Origin: Ferrimonas kyonanensis DSM 18153
GTDB lineage: Bacteria; Pseudomonadota; Gammaproteobacteria; Enterobacterales; Shewanellaceae
Direction: 5' to 3'
Length of the DNA: 64,000 bases
NCBI RefSeq assembly: GCF_000425405.1
Contig: NZ_KE384366.1
Span: 111,437-175,436, forward strand
Made by a program: the position numbers and the translations under genes. The notes beneath the pieces were generated by a model that was given only the letters and a program-made list of their open reading frames with translations, did not search any database and was not told where the DNA came from. This document shows, piece after piece, positions 1-9,457 of this stretch (the stretch's first letter is position 1; each line of letters opens with the position of its first letter).

Positions 1-77
<77 letters not shown>

Positions 78-117
78 ACAGTATTTTACTTGGGTCAGGC
101 TGTGTTCCAGAGGGGCT

Positions 118-173
118 CTCTGGTCCGCTGATTCCAAGACCGGGATGCGCCACCAAGGCTGCGCTAATCACCG
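118..173 (-). pseudogene. Truncated tRNA-Pro copy
   Basis: Bases 144-173 repeat the 5' half of the neighbouring tRNA-Pro (acceptor strand and D-arm) with one substitution and one inserted base. The identity continues about 9 bases upstream of the tRNA 5' end (ACAGTATTT on the plus strand). Past the D-arm the similarity breaks down: a CTCTGGTCC block at 118-126 resembles the anticodon-arm region, but the T-arm and 3' acceptor strand are missing. It cannot fold as a tRNA. It lies between the promoter and the intact tRNA, so it would be transcribed in the precursor. It looks like a tandem duplication that has partly decayed. Confidence 0.75.
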
Positions 174-230
174 ACAGTATTTCAATTCGTTGACCTTAAC
201 CAAATTGGCTACCGAACTCAACGGCGGCCT

Positions 231-258
231 ATGATAGCGATTTTCCCCGGCGGTGCAA
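231..258 (-). promoter_or_regulatory. Sigma-70 promoter for the tRNA-Pro unit
   Basis: On the minus strand TTGCAC (258-253) and TATCAT (236-231) are separated by 16 bases. The -10 is followed by a GC-rich discriminator (AGGCCGCCG), typical of stringently controlled stable-RNA promoters. Transcription would start near base 224 and run through the broken tRNA copy into tRNA-Pro. Confidence 0.6.
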
Positions 259-414
259 GTGATGTTTACTGAAATCGTGCTAAGTGGCGATTTTACAGAC
301 CGTTGTGTTGGCCTTTGTGTCCTGATATGCAATAAGGTTATTAAAAGTTCCAATTTGATTCTTGTTGGTTATTAGTGGCTCCCCTAAGCTGGTGCGAAAC
401 GGATCAGGGAGTCT

Positions 415-1221
415 ATGGTGAGCTTAGTAACTTTGCCCGGTGGCAGTGGCCCGGTTGCCATTGTCGGAGCCGGTCCCGGGGATCCCGGGTTATTGACGGT
501 TAAGGCGTTGCAGGCGCTGCAGCAGGCGGACGTGGTGCTGTTCGATGCTCTGGTGAGTCAACCGATTCTGGATCTGATCAATCCTCAGGCCGAGTGCATT
601 GCGGTGGGGAAGCGCTGTGGTCGACACAGCATGACCCAGGACGAGATCAACCGCTTGTTGGTGGCCAAGGCCCGTGGAGATCGGGCTGTGGTCAGGCTGA
701 AGGGAGGCGATCCGCTGATGTTTGGCCGTGGGGGTGAAGAGATGCAGGCGCTGAAACAGGCGGGCATCGATTACTACGTGGTGCCCGGAGTGACGGCGGC
801 GTCCGCCTGTTCGGCCTATGCGGCCATGCCACTGACCCATCGCACTCTGTCCCGAGGGGTGACCTTCGTTACCGGTCATGGAAAGGGCGGTGAAGAGATC
901 AATAACTGGCCCGAACTGGCCATGGAGAACCACACTCTGGTGGTGTACATGGGCATTAAGCGGGCCGAGGCCATTGCCGAAGGCCTGATGCGCGGAGGTC
1001 GCAGTCCGGCGACCCCGGTGGCCATTGTCAGCCGGGCCAGCCAGCCGCAACAACAGGTGCTTACCGGCACCCTGGCACAATTGGCGCAGATGGTAACGCA
1101 GCCAGAGGTGCAGACACCGGCGGCACTGGTGATTGGCGAGGTGGTGGCTCTGTCAGACGACTTGCATTGGTTTGTGCCGCCGTCAGGCAGTGACGAAGTC
1201 GTCGAGCAGCAGTTTGGTTAG
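415..1221 (+). CDS. cobA: Uroporphyrinogen-III C-methyltransferase
   Basis: This 268-residue cytosolic enzyme should transfer two methyl groups from S-adenosylmethionine to uroporphyrinogen III, giving precorrin-2 for siroheme and cobalamin. It shows the family signature near the N-terminus (VGAGPGDPGLLT), the VRLKGGDPLMFGRGGEE motif about residues 92-108, and the PGVTAASA segment. Length is normal for stand-alone SUMT, and it lacks the CysG dehydrogenase/chelatase module, so those steps must be encoded elsewhere. The ATG has a GGGAG 3-4 bases upstream. Its last 39 bases overlap the 3' end of the convergent TIGR03899 gene, which is unusual but both frames are intact. No partner gene for siroheme use is adjacent. 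Confidence 0.95.
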   Translation: MVSLVTLPGGSGPVAIVGAGPGDPGLLTVKALQALQQADVVLFDALVSQPILDLINPQAECIAVGKRCGRHSMTQDEINRLLVAKARGDRAVVRLKGGDPLMFGRGGEEMQALKQAGIDYYVVPGVTAASACSAYAAMPLTHRTLSRGVTFVTGHGKGGEEINNWPELAMENHTLVVYMGIKRAEAIAEGLMRGGRSPATPVAIVSRASQPQQQVLTGTLAQLAQMVTQPEVQTPAALVIGEVVALSDDLHWFVPPSGSDEVVEQQFG

Positions 1222-2004
1222 CGCCTGGCAATACTCTTCGTTGGCGGCATCGGTGATCAACTGGCCCAGTTCATCGCCCACCTGAGTGAAGCGGTAATAC
1301 CGCAGGCGCAGGCGCCCGCTTTTGGGGGTAAAGCGCATGTTGTGCCCCTGGCATCGCAGCAGCAGCGTTTGCTTGGCGGCCAGGGGGCCGGTTTCCAGTT
1401 CGGTGGCAAACAGCAGTCCCAAGTCCCTGAGGGTCAAAATGGCACTGTAAGGCAACCCCTGCCCGGACAGGTTCAGGCCTTCCTGCTTGGCGGAGCTGAA
1501 ACCACCAAACCCGGCCTCGCGGCGGTAGCCGGTGATCACCTTGCGGCTGGGATCCTGGCCGATCTGCGTCGACAGGCTGACGGTACGGGCAAACTGCATC
1601 GCTTCCCGCTGAGTCATGCTTTTGAGGGTATCCAGGGTTCGCAAGCTGAAACTGCCGGGCAGACTCAGTTCGGTGGCCAGGATCTGGGCCCACAACTTCT
1701 GCATCTTGTCGTTGTGAATCTGCTCCGCCATTTGGCAAAACTGGAACTGCCAGTCCGGATCCAACTCCTTGTTGCTGACGGTACTTCCCGCCAGCGGAAT
1801 CGCTTGCCGCAGCACATTTTCCAAGTTCGCCTGTCGTTGTTCGTGCCAATCTTGTAGCCGTTTCTCGGTTCGCAGGGCCAGGCTTTTGGCGGTGTCGCTG
1901 TCGCCATTGAGGCCGATGCGACGGGCCAGAGACACCACTTGCTGACGGGCCGTACGGCTGCTGTCGGTGCGCCCGGAGGGCATGCTCATAAGCTTGTCAG
2001 TCAT
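1183..2004 (-). CDS. TIGR03899 family protein, function unknown
   Basis: A 273-residue protein that I recognise as the TIGR03899/DUF2806-type family found in Vibrio and Shewanella relatives. No signal peptide or membrane segment is visible. The N-terminal third is helical and charged (LALRTEKRLQDWHEQRQ), and the C-terminal half is mixed, with a basic GRLRLRYYRF stretch. The ATG follows AAGGATT. The 3' end overlaps the convergent cobA gene by 39 bases. Neighbours give no functional link: the upstream gene on the same strand is an MFS carrier 30 bases away, so the two could be co-transcribed. No catalytic motif is recognised, and I assign no function. Confidence 0.8.
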   Translation of the reverse strand: MTDKLMSMPSGRTDSSRTARQQVVSLARRIGLNGDSDTAKSLALRTEKRLQDWHEQRQANLENVLRQAIPLAGSTVSNKELDPDWQFQFCQMAEQIHNDKMQKLWAQILATELSLPGSFSLRTLDTLKSMTQREAMQFARTVSLSTQIGQDPSRKVITGYRREAGFGGFSSAKQEGLNLSGQGLPYSAILTLRDLGLLFATELETGPLAAKQTLLLRCQGHNMRFTPKSGRLRLRYYRFTQVGDELGQLITDAANEEYCQALTKLLLDDFVTA

Positions 2005-2034
2005 AATCCTTCACACTGTTGATGGGGCATCCCG

Positions 2035-3207
2035 TTACCGCGATGGAAACAGGGCACCCCAGCGGGTTTCGTTGCCCGGTGCCGGGAGCGCCGGCAAACT
2101 CATCGCCGCCAGCAATGAGCACAGCGCGATGCCTGCCCCAATATAAAACACCAGAGCCGGGGAGTGTAGCCACACCAGTCCCAAAACTGCCGGAATGACC
2201 ACTGCGGCGATGTGATTGATGGTAAAGCTGATTCCTGCGGTGGCGGCGATTTCGTCCGGGTCGGCAATCTTTTGAAAATAGGTTTTTACGGCGATGGCCA
2301 GGGCGAAAAACAGGTGGTCGATGACGTACAGGCCGGCGGCCAACGTCGGATGCTCTACCGCCGCGTAGCTGACAAACACCGCAATCAACCCCAGGTACTC
2401 GATGATCAGGGTGCGCCGCTCGCCAATTTGGCCAATCCAGCCGCCGATTTTTTTGGCAAACATTAGATTGAACAAGTAGTTAATCAGAAATAGCGCGGTG
2501 ATTTCGCTGACGCTGTAGCCAAATTTCTCCACCATCATAAAGGCGGCAAACACCATGAAGATCTGCCGCCGGGCGCCGGAGAGGAACGTCAGCAGGTAAT
2601 AGAGACTGTAGCGGCGTCGCAGAATCAGTTTGCGCTGCTGCTGGTGGTGTTGTTGAAACTGGGGAAAGGCCCACCAAGCGCCGAGTACCATCACCGCACC
2701 AAGACCGCCGACGGCGCTGTAGACCCAGGCGTAGGGCCAGTTCAGGGCCGTCATCAGCAGCCAGATGCTGCCGTAACCCAGCAGGGCGCCGGCGGCTTTC
2801 ACCGACAGGGCTTGCCCCAGGAACTGGGCGGTCTGGTGCTTAGGCAGCCACTGCAGCGTCAGTGATTGATTGCAGGTCTCGTAGTAATGAAAGCCGATGG
2901 ACATCAACACCGTGGTGCAGTACAGCCCCAGCACCGATGGGAACCAGCCGGTGGCGGCGACGCCGACGCACATCAACAGCAGCGCCACCAGGGCAAAGCG
3001 TTGCTCTCTGATCACCAGCAGTACCAGGATGGAGGTAAAGGCCAGAAATCCGGGAACCTCCCGCAGGGATTGCAGCATACCAATCTCTTTGCCGGTGAAC
3101 GCGGCCGCTTCCACCACAAAATTATTCAGCAGTACCTGCCAGACGGCAAACACCAGCGACATGACAAAGGTCATTACCAGCAACAGCTGAGGGCGGGACA
3201 GATTCAA
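2035..3207 (-). CDS. MFS transporter
   Basis: A roughly 390-residue inner-membrane carrier with about 12 hydrophobic segments in two halves, separated by a basic loop (HHQQQRKLILRRR) near the middle, as in the major facilitator superfamily. The overall look is of the short HcaT/3-phenylpropionate-like MFS group, but the substrate cannot be read from the sequence. I place the start at a TTG (3207) that has AGGA six bases upstream and gives MNLSRPQLLL just before the first helix. The longer frame to 3264 would add a Pro/Cys-rich tail with no ribosome site. It is followed 30 bases downstream by the TIGR03899 gene. Confidence 0.8.
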   Translation of the reverse strand: MNLSRPQLLLVMTFVMSLVFAVWQVLLNNFVVEAAAFTGKEIGMLQSLREVPGFLAFTSILVLLVIREQRFALVALLLMCVGVAATGWFPSVLGLYCTTVLMSIGFHYYETCNQSLTLQWLPKHQTAQFLGQALSVKAAGALLGYGSIWLLMTALNWPYAWVYSAVGGLGAVMVLGAWWAFPQFQQHHQQQRKLILRRRYSLYYLLTFLSGARRQIFMVFAAFMMVEKFGYSVSEITALFLINYLFNLMFAKKIGGWIGQIGERRTLIIEYLGLIAVFVSYAAVEHPTLAAGLYVIDHLFFALAIAVKTYFQKIADPDEIAATAGISFTINHIAAVVIPAVLGLVWLHSPALVFYIGAGIALCSLLAAMSLPALPAPGNETRWGALFPSR

Positions 3208-3382
3208 GGGGGATCCTGATGGGGTTAGTGGGCAGAGGCACCATCCTAGGGGCTTGATGGCCATTGAACAAATAAAACCATCCTGTCGCGATCATTAAAG
3301 TGTCATCTTCGCGTCATTGATATGACACAAGCTGGCCGCAATCCGGGCTGGACACTTTTCGCTCAGCGGCTAGGCTTGGAGT

Positions 3383-4522
3383 ATGCGCTGTTTAAAACAC
3401 GTTGTTCCCACCCTGTTATTACTGTTGACGGCCTGTGCTCATTCACCGTCGCAGACCGTGCCTGTGCCAGCGTTTGCCAATGAGCATTTTGACCCGGTAG
3501 CCGAGGCGGTCAGGCCTGAACAGCTGTTTCAACTGGACTCGGAGATGAAGGCCTTCGTCAGCCGAGCCTCCCGCCATGGCAACAGTGCCTCGGTGCGAAT
3601 TCGAATGCTGGCGGATCTGGTAAGCCTGAAGCACGGCTTCGAGTACGACAACAGTGCCACCCTGGTGGCCAGAGAGACCTACGCCCGTCGGGCCGGCAAC
3701 TGCATGTCTCTGGTGGTGATGACCGCGGCCCTGGCCAGGGAGTTGGGGTTGGGGGTGGAATACCAGATGGTGAAATCGCCACCGGTGTGGGATCGACAGG
3801 GCGGAGTGGTGCTGCTCAATGACCATATCAACATTCGGCTGACCCCGAAGATTGGCACCAGCGCCTGGGACATCAGCGGCTCGATATCGACCACCATCGA
3901 TTTTCTGCCCACCTATCAGATTCGCGGCTATCACACCGAGCGCATCAGCGAATCGGAGATGATCGCTCGCTTTTACAATAATCTGGCTGCCGAGGCGATG
4001 ATCGACGGATCGCCGGATCTGGCCCACCATTATCTGAAGCGGGCGCTGCAGCAGGACCCGGATCTGAGTGCCGGCTGGAATGCCCTTGGAGTGCTCTATC
4101 GTCGTCAGGGATTGGAGTCCCAGGCCGAGCAGGTGTACCAGTACGCCGCCACCCTGGCCGGTGACGACAGCCATGCCCTGCACAATCTGGCGCTGTTGCT
4201 GGCCAGTCAGGGGCGGCTTACCGAATGGGCCCAGGTGCATAAAAAGATTGAGCTGGCACGACTGAATAACCCATTTTACTACTACGACATGGCCGAGCTG
4301 GCGTATCAGCGCGGCGACTTTTCCAAGGCCCTGAGCCAATACCGCAAAGCGGTGAAACTCGCGGATTATCATCACGAGTTCCATTTCGGGCTTTCCAGGG
4401 CCTATTTCCAACTGGGGCAGCTGAACCATAGTGAGGATGCACTGCAGGCGGCTGTCCGTCTTGCCCCTGTGGATGAAAGGCAGCGTTACCAATTGAAACT
4501 GCGGGCGCTGCGGCACTATTAG
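3383..4522 (+). CDS. Lipoprotein with transglutaminase-like and TPR domains
   Basis: A 379-residue predicted lipoprotein. The N-terminus is a short basic signal with lipobox LTAC (Cys18). Residues about 85-190 look like a transglutaminase-like/cysteine-protease fold: the ARRAGNCMSLVVM segment has the Cys at a helix start, and later LNDHINI supplies a His. From about residue 205 there are four or so TPR-type repeats (AHHYLKRALQQDPDLSAGWNALG and following units). Proteins of this build act as periplasmic scaffolds or peptide-binding factors; the exact role is unknown. The ATG has GGAG only one base away, a poor spacing, but no better in-frame start keeps the signal peptide. It is convergent with ppa. 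Confidence 0.75.
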   Translation: MRCLKHVVPTLLLLLTACAHSPSQTVPVPAFANEHFDPVAEAVRPEQLFQLDSEMKAFVSRASRHGNSASVRIRMLADLVSLKHGFEYDNSATLVARETYARRAGNCMSLVVMTAALARELGLGVEYQMVKSPPVWDRQGGVVLLNDHINIRLTPKIGTSAWDISGSISTTIDFLPTYQIRGYHTERISESEMIARFYNNLAAEAMIDGSPDLAHHYLKRALQQDPDLSAGWNALGVLYRRQGLESQAEQVYQYAATLAGDDSHALHNLALLLASQGRLTEWAQVHKKIELARLNNPFYYYDMAELAYQRGDFSKALSQYRKAVKLADYHHEFHFGLSRAYFQLGQLNHSEDALQAAVRLAPVDERQRYQLKLRALRHY

Positions 4523-4533
4523 GGCAAGCCGAT

Positions 4534-4560
4534 AAAAAAGGGGGCCGTTGGCCCCCCTTG
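4534..4560 (-). terminator. Rho-independent terminator after ppa
   Basis: GGGGGCC-GTT-GGCCCCC hairpin (4540-4556). On the minus strand it is followed by six T residues, a good terminator for fbp-ppa. In the plus direction the trailing CTTGTTGTT is weaker but may serve the TPR lipoprotein gene. Confidence 0.8.
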
Positions 4561-4576
4561 TTGTTGCTGCTGGGTA

Positions 4577-5107
4577 TTACTGGTCCTGATAGCGCTTGGC
4601 GGAGGAGAGAATCTCCTCACGGGCCGCAGCCGCATCGGCCCAGCCTTCTACCTTGACCCATTTGTTGGGTTCCAGCTCTTTGTAACGTTCAAAGAACTGG
4701 GTGATCTGGGCTTTCAGCAGGGCAGGCACATCGTCGATGTCCTGAATGTGGTCGTATTCCTGAGTCAGCTTGCTGTGGGGCACGGCGATGATCTTGGCAT
4801 CTTCGCCCGACTCATCGGTCATGTTCAGTACCCCGACCGGACGGCAGCGGATCACCGAGCCCGGTGCCAGCGGGTAAGGGGTCGGAACCAGCACGTCAAC
4901 CGGGTCACCGTCGAGGCTGAGGGTGTGATTAACGTAGCCGTAGTTGGCCGGGTAGAACATCGGTGATTTCATAAAACGGTCAACAAACAGTGCACCGCTG
5001 TCCTTGTCGACCTCGTACTTGATGGGGTCATGATTTGCCGGAATCTCGATGATTACGTAGATGTCATCCGGAAGAGAGTTACCCGCAGGTACGTTATTCA
5101 GGCTCAT
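4577..5107 (-). CDS. ppa: Inorganic pyrophosphatase
   Basis: A 176-residue soluble family I pyrophosphatase that hydrolyses PPi to two phosphates and so drives biosynthetic reactions. The metal-binding signature DGDPVDVLV is present about residues 65-75, with the downstream KVEGW segment of the E. coli enzyme; length matches the usual 175. The ATG has AAGGA about 6 bases upstream. It lies 32 bases behind fbp on the same strand with no terminator between, so the two are probably one transcript ending at the hairpin at 4540-4556. Confidence 0.97.
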   Translation of the reverse strand: MSLNNVPAGNSLPDDIYVIIEIPANHDPIKYEVDKDSGALFVDRFMKSPMFYPANYGYVNHTLSLDGDPVDVLVPTPYPLAPGSVIRCRPVGVLNMTDESGEDAKIIAVPHSKLTQEYDHIQDIDDVPALLKAQITQFFERYKELEPNKWVKVEGWADAAAAREEILSSAKRYQDQ

Positions 5108-5139
5108 AATTTTTCCTTAAACAGCCGTTTTACTAAAAA

Positions 5140-6108
5140 TCAGCCTTTGCTGTGGTAGCCAAGGCAGGTGTCCACTTCGTCGGCGGAGCCGAGAATCACC
5201 GCGACCCGCTGGTGAATCTGTTCTGGCTCGATGGCCATGATGCGCTCGTAACCGGTGGACGCTTTGCCGCCGGCCTGCTCCACCAGGAAGCTCATTGGGT
5301 TGGCTTCATACATCAGACGAAGTTTGAAAGGTTTCTCCGGGTTCTTGGTGTCCTGTGGGTAGGTAAACAGGCCGCCCCGGCTCAGCACTCGGTGCACGTC
5401 GCCCACCATGGCGGCGATCCAGCGCATGTTGAAGTTGCGACCCCGAGGGCCCTCTTTGCCGCTGATCAGGTCGGCGATGTAGTCCTGCATCGGTGCCTGC
5501 CAGAAACGTTGATTGGACATGTTGATGGCAAATTCGCCGGTCTGGGCCGGTACGGTGACCTGTTCGTCCACCAGGACGAATTCATTGCTGGCGGGATCCA
5601 GGCTGTACATCTGGGTGCCCTTGCCGGTGGTCAGTGCCATCACCGTGGCCGGGCCATAGAGGATGTAGCAGGCGCACGGCTGGTTGGTACCCGGCTGCAT
5701 GAAGGCCGCTTCATTGACTTCGCCCTGAGGGGCAGGCAGCACCGAAAAGATGGTGCCGACCAGGGAGTTGATGTCGATGTTGGAGGAGCCGTCCAGTGGG
5801 TCGAAGCACACCAGGTATTGACCATCGGCGTTGGCGGCAACCACGTCGGTTTCCTCTTCGGAGGCAATTCCCTTCACCAGCGGGTTGGCACCGAGTTTGT
5901 CCTTGATCAGATCGTTGGCAATGATGTCCAGTTTCTTCTGAGTCTCACCCTGAACGTTCTCGCTGTCGGCTACCCCCAGCACGCCCGCCAGGGCGCCGCC
6001 TCGAACCAGTTGGCTGATCTCCACGCCACAGTCGGCCAGGGTCAGGATCAATTGTTGTAACTCTGAGGGTAAGCCTTGTAGGCTAAGCGTTTCGCGAAGG
6101 CGCTGCAT
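5140..6108 (-). CDS. fbp: Fructose-1,6-bisphosphatase class I
   Basis: A 322-residue cytosolic gluconeogenic enzyme that converts fructose 1,6-bisphosphate to fructose 6-phosphate. The class I metal-site motif [10 protein letters not shown] is clear (about residues 102-111), preceded by the EEET segment and followed by conserved [13 protein letters not shown] and [18 protein letters not shown]. Length is normal. The ATG has AGGA eight bases upstream. It is probably the first gene of an fbp-ppa unit. A 279-base region upstream separates it from the divergent bactofilin. Confidence 0.97.
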   Translation of the reverse strand: MQRLRETLSLQGLPSELQQLILTLADCGVEISQLVRGGALAGVLGVADSENVQGETQKKLDIIANDLIKDKLGANPLVKGIASEEETDVVAANADGQYLVCFDPLDGSSNIDINSLVGTIFSVLPAPQGEVNEAAFMQPGTNQPCACYILYGPATVMALTTGKGTQMYSLDPASNEFVLVDEQVTVPAQTGEFAINMSNQRFWQAPMQDYIADLISGKEGPRGRNFNMRWIAAMVGDVHRVLSRGGLFTYPQDTKNPEKPFKLRLMYEANPMSFLVEQAGGKASTGYERIMAIEPEQIHQRVAVILGSADEVDTCLGYHSKG

Positions 6109-6254
6109 GCAGGGGTCCTATCTGAATGATTGGCAGGGTAAATTATCCGCCAATGATAGCGAAAAATCCGCTCTTTTGCAGTGCTACGAAGGGATAATGG
6201 CAAAACCGGCCCCGGGGTGGCGTCGGGGGATACCACCGAGTGAATTTTATTCGC

Positions 6255-6283
6255 TTGTGATGGGCAACAGTTTTGATTATAAC
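6255..6283 (+). promoter_or_regulatory. Candidate promoter for the bactofilin gene
   Basis: TTGTGA (6255-6260) and TATAAC (6278-6283) with a 17-base spacer match sigma-70 at 4 and 5 of 6 positions. The start of transcription would be about 100 bases before the GTG start codon. Confidence 0.45.
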
Positions 6284-6387
6284 GAGTCGCCTATGGGAAG
6301 AGATCTCACTGGCTGAGGATCTCGTTTGTGAGTTAATGCTAGCGCCGCGAACGTTGGTATTCGCATAGATATTGAGGGTGATTAACC

Positions 6388-6783
6388 GTGTTTGGTAAAA
6401 CGAAAAAGAGTCGCGCAGGTTTAACCTATTTTGCGCAATCAACGCGTCTGGAAGGCAGTCTTCATGTTGAAGGCGATTGTGTGGTGGATGGCCATATTAT
6501 CGGCGAATTGACCGCCACCGGCCTGATCGTGGTCGAAAGTGCCGGCATCATCGAGGGCCAGGTTACCGCCGAACAGGTTCAAGTTGAAGGCAAGATTACC
6601 GGTAACCTGGAGTGTCAGCGCCTGACCATTGCCGCCAGCGGTACCGTCGAGGGTGAAATTGTCACCGATAAGATCGAGATCTTTAATGGCGGTCAGTTCA
6701 TCGGTTCCCGAGTGAAAGACAAGCCAAAGCTGCTGGAGAACAAGCAGCCAGAGCTGGAGATTGCCTGCTCCAAAGCCAGTTAA
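6388..6783 (+). CDS. Bactofilin family cytoskeletal protein
   Basis: A 131-residue bactofilin (DUF583/CcmA type). The central part is a run of short beta-helix turns, visible as a regular pattern of Gly/Val/Ile (VVDGHIIGELTATGLIVVES, then EGQVTAEQVQVEGKITGN). The short N-terminal tail is basic and the C-terminus is charged. Members polymerise without nucleotide and localise cell-wall enzymes or other complexes. The start is GTG at 6388, with AGGG about 10 bases upstream. No M23 peptidase, a frequent bactofilin partner, is adjacent. It stands alone between fbp and the peptidase gene. Confidence 0.88.
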   Translation: MFGKTKKSRAGLTYFAQSTRLEGSLHVEGDCVVDGHIIGELTATGLIVVESAGIIEGQVTAEQVQVEGKITGNLECQRLTIAASGTVEGEIVTDKIEIFNGGQFIGSRVKDKPKLLENKQPELEIACSKAS

Positions 6784-6878
6784 GGCTTGAGTCCCGGCCC
6801 GCTCCTCTGAGGGCGGGTTTGTGATTTTGTTCCGCTTTAGCGACAATCCCTCTCATTGTCATATCAGGAATAATAACA

Positions 6879-9068
6879 ATGAGACGGATTCTGTTCACCG
6901 GGCTACTGTGTTGCTCGGCGTGGCTCAGCGCCGAGCCGCTGACCCTGTCCCGTATCGTCAGTGAACCCTCACTGGCGGGCTCTCAACCTTCTAAACCCGC
7001 CCTGTCTCCGGATGGCCAGCGAGTCACCTGGCTGGCGCCTCGTGAAGACGACCTGGAGCGCTACGATCTTTGGCAGTACCAGTTGAGCAGTGGCCAACGC
7101 ACTCGGCTGGTGGATTCGACCCTGTTTGAAGAGGGCGAGCTGTCGGAAGAGGAAAAGGCCCGACGCGAGCGTCAGCGTATCTATGGCAAAGGATTATTGG
7201 AATATCAGTGGGATACCCAGGGCAAGGCGCTGCTGTTTCCCATTGGCGGCGACATCTGGTTGTATCGACTGGCGAGCGGTAAGCCACAACAACTGACTCG
7301 TACCGAGGCGTTTGAAACCGACGCCCGTTTTTCCCCCAAGGGCAACTACGTGTCGTTCATTCGCCAGCAGAACCTGGTGGTGATCGATCTGCGCACCGGC
7401 CAGGAGCAGTTGCTGACACTGGACGGCAAAGGGGCGCTGAAAAACGGCATGTCCGAGTTTGTGGCCCAGGAAGAGATGGACCGCATGAGCGGTTATTGGT
7501 GGTCGCCGGACGAAACCGCCATCGCCTTCCTGCAGGTGGATGAGTCTCCGGTGGAGCAGGTGATTCGCAATGAGATTTTTGCCGATGGCATCAAGCTGAC
7601 GGAGCAGCGATACCCCTATGCCGGTAAGGACAATGCCAGTGTTCGGATTGGGGTAGTCAGCCTGGATGGTGGCGCCATTCAGTGGTTGCCAGGGGCCAGA
7701 GACAACGGCGGCTACCTGCCGCGGGTGAATTGGAATGCCGACGGCAGTGCGGTCACCTGGCAATGGCAAAGCCGCGACCAGCAGACCCTGCAGCTGTGGC
7801 AGTGGCGTAAGGCCGACCAGCGCCGTTCGTTGTTGCTGACCGAGACCAGCCGCAGCTGGATTAACCTCAGTGATGATCTGCATTTCCTGCACTCCCAGCC
7901 CGGGTTTATCTGGAGTTCGGAGCGCAGCGGTTTCCGTCACCTGTACCTGATGGACGATCAGGGCAACCTGGTGCGGCAACTGACCGAGGGTGACTGGGCG
8001 GTGGATGCGGTGGAAGCCATCGACGAAGCCGGTGGCTGGGTCTATTTCAGTGGCCGTCGTGATACGCCGCTGCAGCGGCACCTGTATCGCGTCTCTCTGA
8101 AAGGTGGTGAGGTGCAGCGTCTAAGCCAGAGGGCTGGATTCCACCAGCCGGTATTCAGCGACGACGGCTCGGTGTACCTGGATCATTTCTCCTCCACCCG
8201 GCAACCGCCGCAGCTGAGCTTGCATCAGGCCGATGGCAAAACCATCAGTTGGATTGCCGAAAATGCCATTGAAGGCGATCACCCTCTGGTGCGCTACTGG
8301 AGCGATTGGACCCAACCCGAGTACGGCACCCTCAAGGCCGACAACGGCATGACGCTGTACTACCGGCTGTTCAAGCCGAAGACTCGCCCAGGTCAACGCT
8401 ATCCGGTGGTGGTGCGTGTCTATGGCGGCCCTCATGCCCAGACGGTTCGGGACAGCTGGAGTCGTCACGATTACTTTACTCAGTACCTGGTGCAGCAGGG
8501 ATTTGCCGTCTTTCAATTGGACAACCGGGGTTCGGCCGCTCGCGGATTGGCGTTTGAGAGCGAGATCTACCGGCGTCTGGGTCAGGTCGAGGTGGCCGAT
8601 CAGGTGGTGGGGGCACAGTACCTCAAGAGCCTGTCGTGGGTCGATCCCGACCGCATTGGCATCTATGGCCACAGTTACGGCGGCTACATGACCCTGATGA
8701 GCCTGTTTACCGCGCCGGACTCGTTTGCCGCCGGAGTCTCCGGCGCGCCGGTGACCGATTGGAGCCTGTATGACACCCACTACACCGAGCGTTACCTGGC
8801 CCATCCGGCCAGCAACGCCGAGGGCTATCGTCTGTCGTCGGTCTTTCCCTATGTGGACCAGTTGAAAGGGCAACTGTTTGTGTATCACGGCATGGCCGAT
8901 GACAACGTGTTGTACCAGAACAGCACCAAACTGTATAAGAGCTTGCAGGATGCGGGCAAACTGTATGAGTCCAAAGATTACCCCGGCTCCAAGCACTCCA
9001 TGCGCGGCAAGTCGGTGCAGCTGCACCTGATGGCCACCATCGAGGACTTCTTGAAACGGCGGCTGTAA
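6879..9068 (+). CDS. S9 family peptidase, DPP-IV-like
   Basis: A 729-residue exported serine exopeptidase. An N-terminal signal peptide ends near AEP (about residue 19). Residues about 35-470 form the beta-propeller, including the VAQEEMDRMSGYWWSP segment whose Glu pair binds the substrate N-terminus in dipeptidyl peptidase IV. The C-terminal alpha/beta-hydrolase domain has nucleophile GHSYGGY (Ser599), acid in HGMADDN (Asp674/675) and SKHSM (His706). It should release N-terminal dipeptides, probably Xaa-Pro, from peptides in the periplasm. The ATG follows AGGAATAATAACA. It is monocistronic, ending at a strong terminator. Confidence 0.93.
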   Translation: MRRILFTGLLCCSAWLSAEPLTLSRIVSEPSLAGSQPSKPALSPDGQRVTWLAPREDDLERYDLWQYQLSSGQRTRLVDSTLFEEGELSEEEKARRERQRIYGKGLLEYQWDTQGKALLFPIGGDIWLYRLASGKPQQLTRTEAFETDARFSPKGNYVSFIRQQNLVVIDLRTGQEQLLTLDGKGALKNGMSEFVAQEEMDRMSGYWWSPDETAIAFLQVDESPVEQVIRNEIFADGIKLTEQRYPYAGKDNASVRIGVVSLDGGAIQWLPGARDNGGYLPRVNWNADGSAVTWQWQSRDQQTLQLWQWRKADQRRSLLLTETSRSWINLSDDLHFLHSQPGFIWSSERSGFRHLYLMDDQGNLVRQLTEGDWAVDAVEAIDEAGGWVYFSGRRDTPLQRHLYRVSLKGGEVQRLSQRAGFHQPVFSDDGSVYLDHFSSTRQPPQLSLHQADGKTISWIAENAIEGDHPLVRYWSDWTQPEYGTLKADNGMTLYYRLFKPKTRPGQRYPVVVRVYGGPHAQTVRDSWSRHDYFTQYLVQQGFAVFQLDNRGSAARGLAFESEIYRRLGQVEVADQVVGAQYLKSLSWVDPDRIGIYGHSYGGYMTLMSLFTAPDSFAAGVSGAPVTDWSLYDTHYTERYLAHPASNAEGYRLSSVFPYVDQLKGQLFVYHGMADDNVLYQNSTKLYKSLQDAGKLYESKDYPGSKHSMRGKSVQLHLMATIEDFLKRRL

Positions 9069-9081
9069 TCCCAGGCGCAAT

Positions 9082-9112
9082 AAAAAACCCACCTGATTCG
9101 GTGGGTTTTTTT
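9082..9112. terminator. Bidirectional terminator
   Basis: AAAAAACCCACC-TGATTC-GGTGGGTTTTTTT hairpin between the convergent peptidase gene and the small membrane-protein gene; both strands have a T tract. Confidence 0.9.
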
Positions 9113-9118
9113 ATGCTG

Positions 9119-9379
9119 TTAACCTGGCGTCGGTCCCGTAGGCCGGTAGCGGCGCCACAGCTTGACTGCCAGGGTCAGCACCAGTCCGGCCACGGCCAGG
9201 TGGCAGGATACCAGTGCCACCGGCGGAGGCAGAAAGGTCAGAATGCTGACAAACAGGCCGATGCCGATAAAGGGGGTCCACCAATGGCCGGCGAACAGGA
9301 ACACCAGTAGCAGGTACGGCGCCAGCAGCGACATCATGCCGATGAAGCCGTACAGAAAGACCAGGGTGAAGGTGTCCAT
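9119..9379 (-). CDS. Small inner-membrane protein, unknown
   Basis: An 86-residue protein with three hydrophobic segments and a basic C-terminus (KLWRRYRPTG), implying a cytoplasmic tail. I do not recognise a family. I chose the ATG giving MDTFTLVFLYGF, with AAGG ten bases upstream; a TTG three codons earlier overlaps that site. The gene is flanked downstream by the bidirectional terminator. The upstream gene on the same strand is another small membrane protein. Confidence 0.55.
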   Translation of the reverse strand: MDTFTLVFLYGFIGMMSLLAPYLLLVFLFAGHWWTPFIGIGLFVSILTFLPPPVALVSCHLAVAGLVLTLAVKLWRRYRPTGPTPG

Positions 9380-9440
9380 GGGCGTCAAACCTTAAAGATG
9401 CATTATTAATGCAATTATAGGGTTAGTCGCTCAAGATCAG

Positions 9441-9457
9441 TGTGATCCCGATCAAAA
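9441..9457. promoter_or_regulatory. Possible FNR/CRP-like site
   Basis: TGTGATCCCGATCAAAA contains GTGAT-N4-ATCAA, one base from the FNR consensus, and a CRP-like TGTGA half. It overlaps the stop codon of the 9452-9781 gene and lies upstream of the 9119-9379 gene on the same strand. One site by itself is weak evidence. Confidence 0.25.

Noticed and set aside
5152-6060. Long plus-strand frame of 302 codons opposite fbp
   Set aside because: It is a mirror of the fbp frame in GC-rich DNA; fbp shows all its motifs and this frame has none.
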